The notes below the pieces were generated by a model that had not been told where the DNA came from, did no database searches, and saw nothing but the letters and a program-made list of their open reading frames with translations. A DNA stretch of 64,000 bases. Source: Dipteris shenzhenensis (Eukaryota; Polypodiophyta; Polypodiopsida; Gleicheniales). Position 1 is the stretch's first letter, and every line of letters begins with the position of its first letter. The translations under genes and the position numbers were made by a program. The stretch lies in NCBI GenBank assembly GCA_047967505.1, contig CM106539.1. One strand, given 5' to 3'. Shown here piece after piece: positions 63,556 to 64,000 of this stretch.

Positions 63556-64000
63556 TGTGGTAGGTCCAATAGGGGCACATGATGATTAGGCAGTTTTTCC
63601 AGATTAACGGCCCTCGATCTACTGGGACCCCACTTTAACAATGATGGAATGAAAGAGACTAGATTCATTTGGACCTACAAGAGATATTGGCAATGACCAC
63701 GACCTTCTATAGCCAATTGTTCTAGTACAAGGAGGAGAGCCCTTTGGTCCTCTCAATCTAGGAGTCCACGTGGGCACACTGTCCTCCTGTAGTCTCTCAT
63801 GGCATGAGCAGATAGTTGGATTCCCCATTCATGGATAAGACCTCAAGGCTCTGCCACGACAAAAGTGCCTAGGAGAGGATGGCTTGACCTCGGCCTTCTT
63901 CAAGTACTTTTAAAAGTGCATGCTTGTTCCCATGTGGTTGCCCTTTTAGGAGATCTTTGATTCCAGATTGCTCCCTTAAGTCTCTCTGCCAGATTTGCTT
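63556..64000 (+). pseudogene. LINE-like (non-LTR retrotransposon) fragment, continues past the window
   Basis: The plus strand encodes HFNNDGMKETRFIWTYKRYW near 63640, like the FTWTN block of LINE endonucleases, and LPRQKCLGEDGLTSAFFKYF near 63855-63915 followed by EIFDSRLLP, like the start of LINE RT (PK-x-KSPGPDGFT-x-x-F...). Frames change several times and stops are present. The match is by motif only and the window ends before further RT blocks. Confidence 0.45.

Noticed and set aside
1-64000. tRNA, rRNA or organelle-derived genes
   Set aside because: No cloverleaf-like A/B-box pairs or rRNA core sequences were noticed on either strand; only tRNA-complementary primer sites of retroelements are present. 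A tRNA scan would be needed to exclude them fully.

Overview
The window looks like nuclear DNA of a land plant. One intact host gene (a plant-type UDP-glycosyltransferase with the 44-residue PSPG box and a GT-AG intron) sits among Ty1/copia elements primed by initiator tRNA-Met, CACTA and Harbinger-type DNA transposons, a worn Ty3/gypsy reverse transcriptase and a LINE-like fragment. Sparse coding, long AT-rich gaps and nested repeats fit a large repeat-rich genome. The PFPSPGH start of the glycosyltransferase hints at a spore-bearing plant, but this is weak and the species cannot be named.

Layout. 0.9-2.5 kb: glycosyltransferase, minus strand. 3.4-6.3 kb: complete gag-only LTR retrotransposon (element A) with 5-bp target duplications and LTRs differing at one base. 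6.3-10.3 kb: two related defective elements (D and C) sharing one LTR, both carrying the same non-retroviral segment; the C copy contains a Harbinger-type MITE. 11.1-15.4 kb: worn, intron-bearing transposase-like gene, an acidic coiled-coil frame and a histone-H3-like fold fragment. 15.7-16.3 kb: hairpin-rich repeats that cut off the 3' end of a copia element (16.3-20.4 kb) which has lost its reverse transcriptase and contains a 246-bp MITE. 22.3-25.2 kb: unrecognised minus-strand reading frames, possibly one gene. 25-30 kb: degenerate repeats and a kinase-like fragment. 30.4-34.1 kb: LTR element F, gag followed by a long unrecognised frame. 34.9-35.2 kb: a 13-residue protein repeat. 39.0-44.7 kb: CACTA remnants with palindromic subterminal repeats. 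45.1-45.7 kb: SET-domain pseudogene. 47.9-48.3 kb: cysteine-rich fragment. 48.5-50.8 kb: second gag-only LTR element (E). 51.0-51.9 kb: degenerate satellite. 56.5-58.3 kb: gypsy remnant. 59.2-63.2 kb: copia element (G) with near-intact gag-protease-integrase, cut before the reverse transcriptase. 63.6-64.0 kb: LINE-like fragment.

How the parts relate. Every LTR element here lacks an intact reverse transcriptase, yet A, E and F keep the cis signals for reverse transcription (LTRs, primer site, polypurine tract) and a gag with zinc knuckles. Element A, with near-identical LTRs, must have moved recently using enzymes supplied by another element. This set of pol-less, gag-bearing parasites, one lineage with captured DNA and repeated polypurine-like tracts, is the best candidate for an unusual system. 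All calls come from reading the sequence; no database search was possible.
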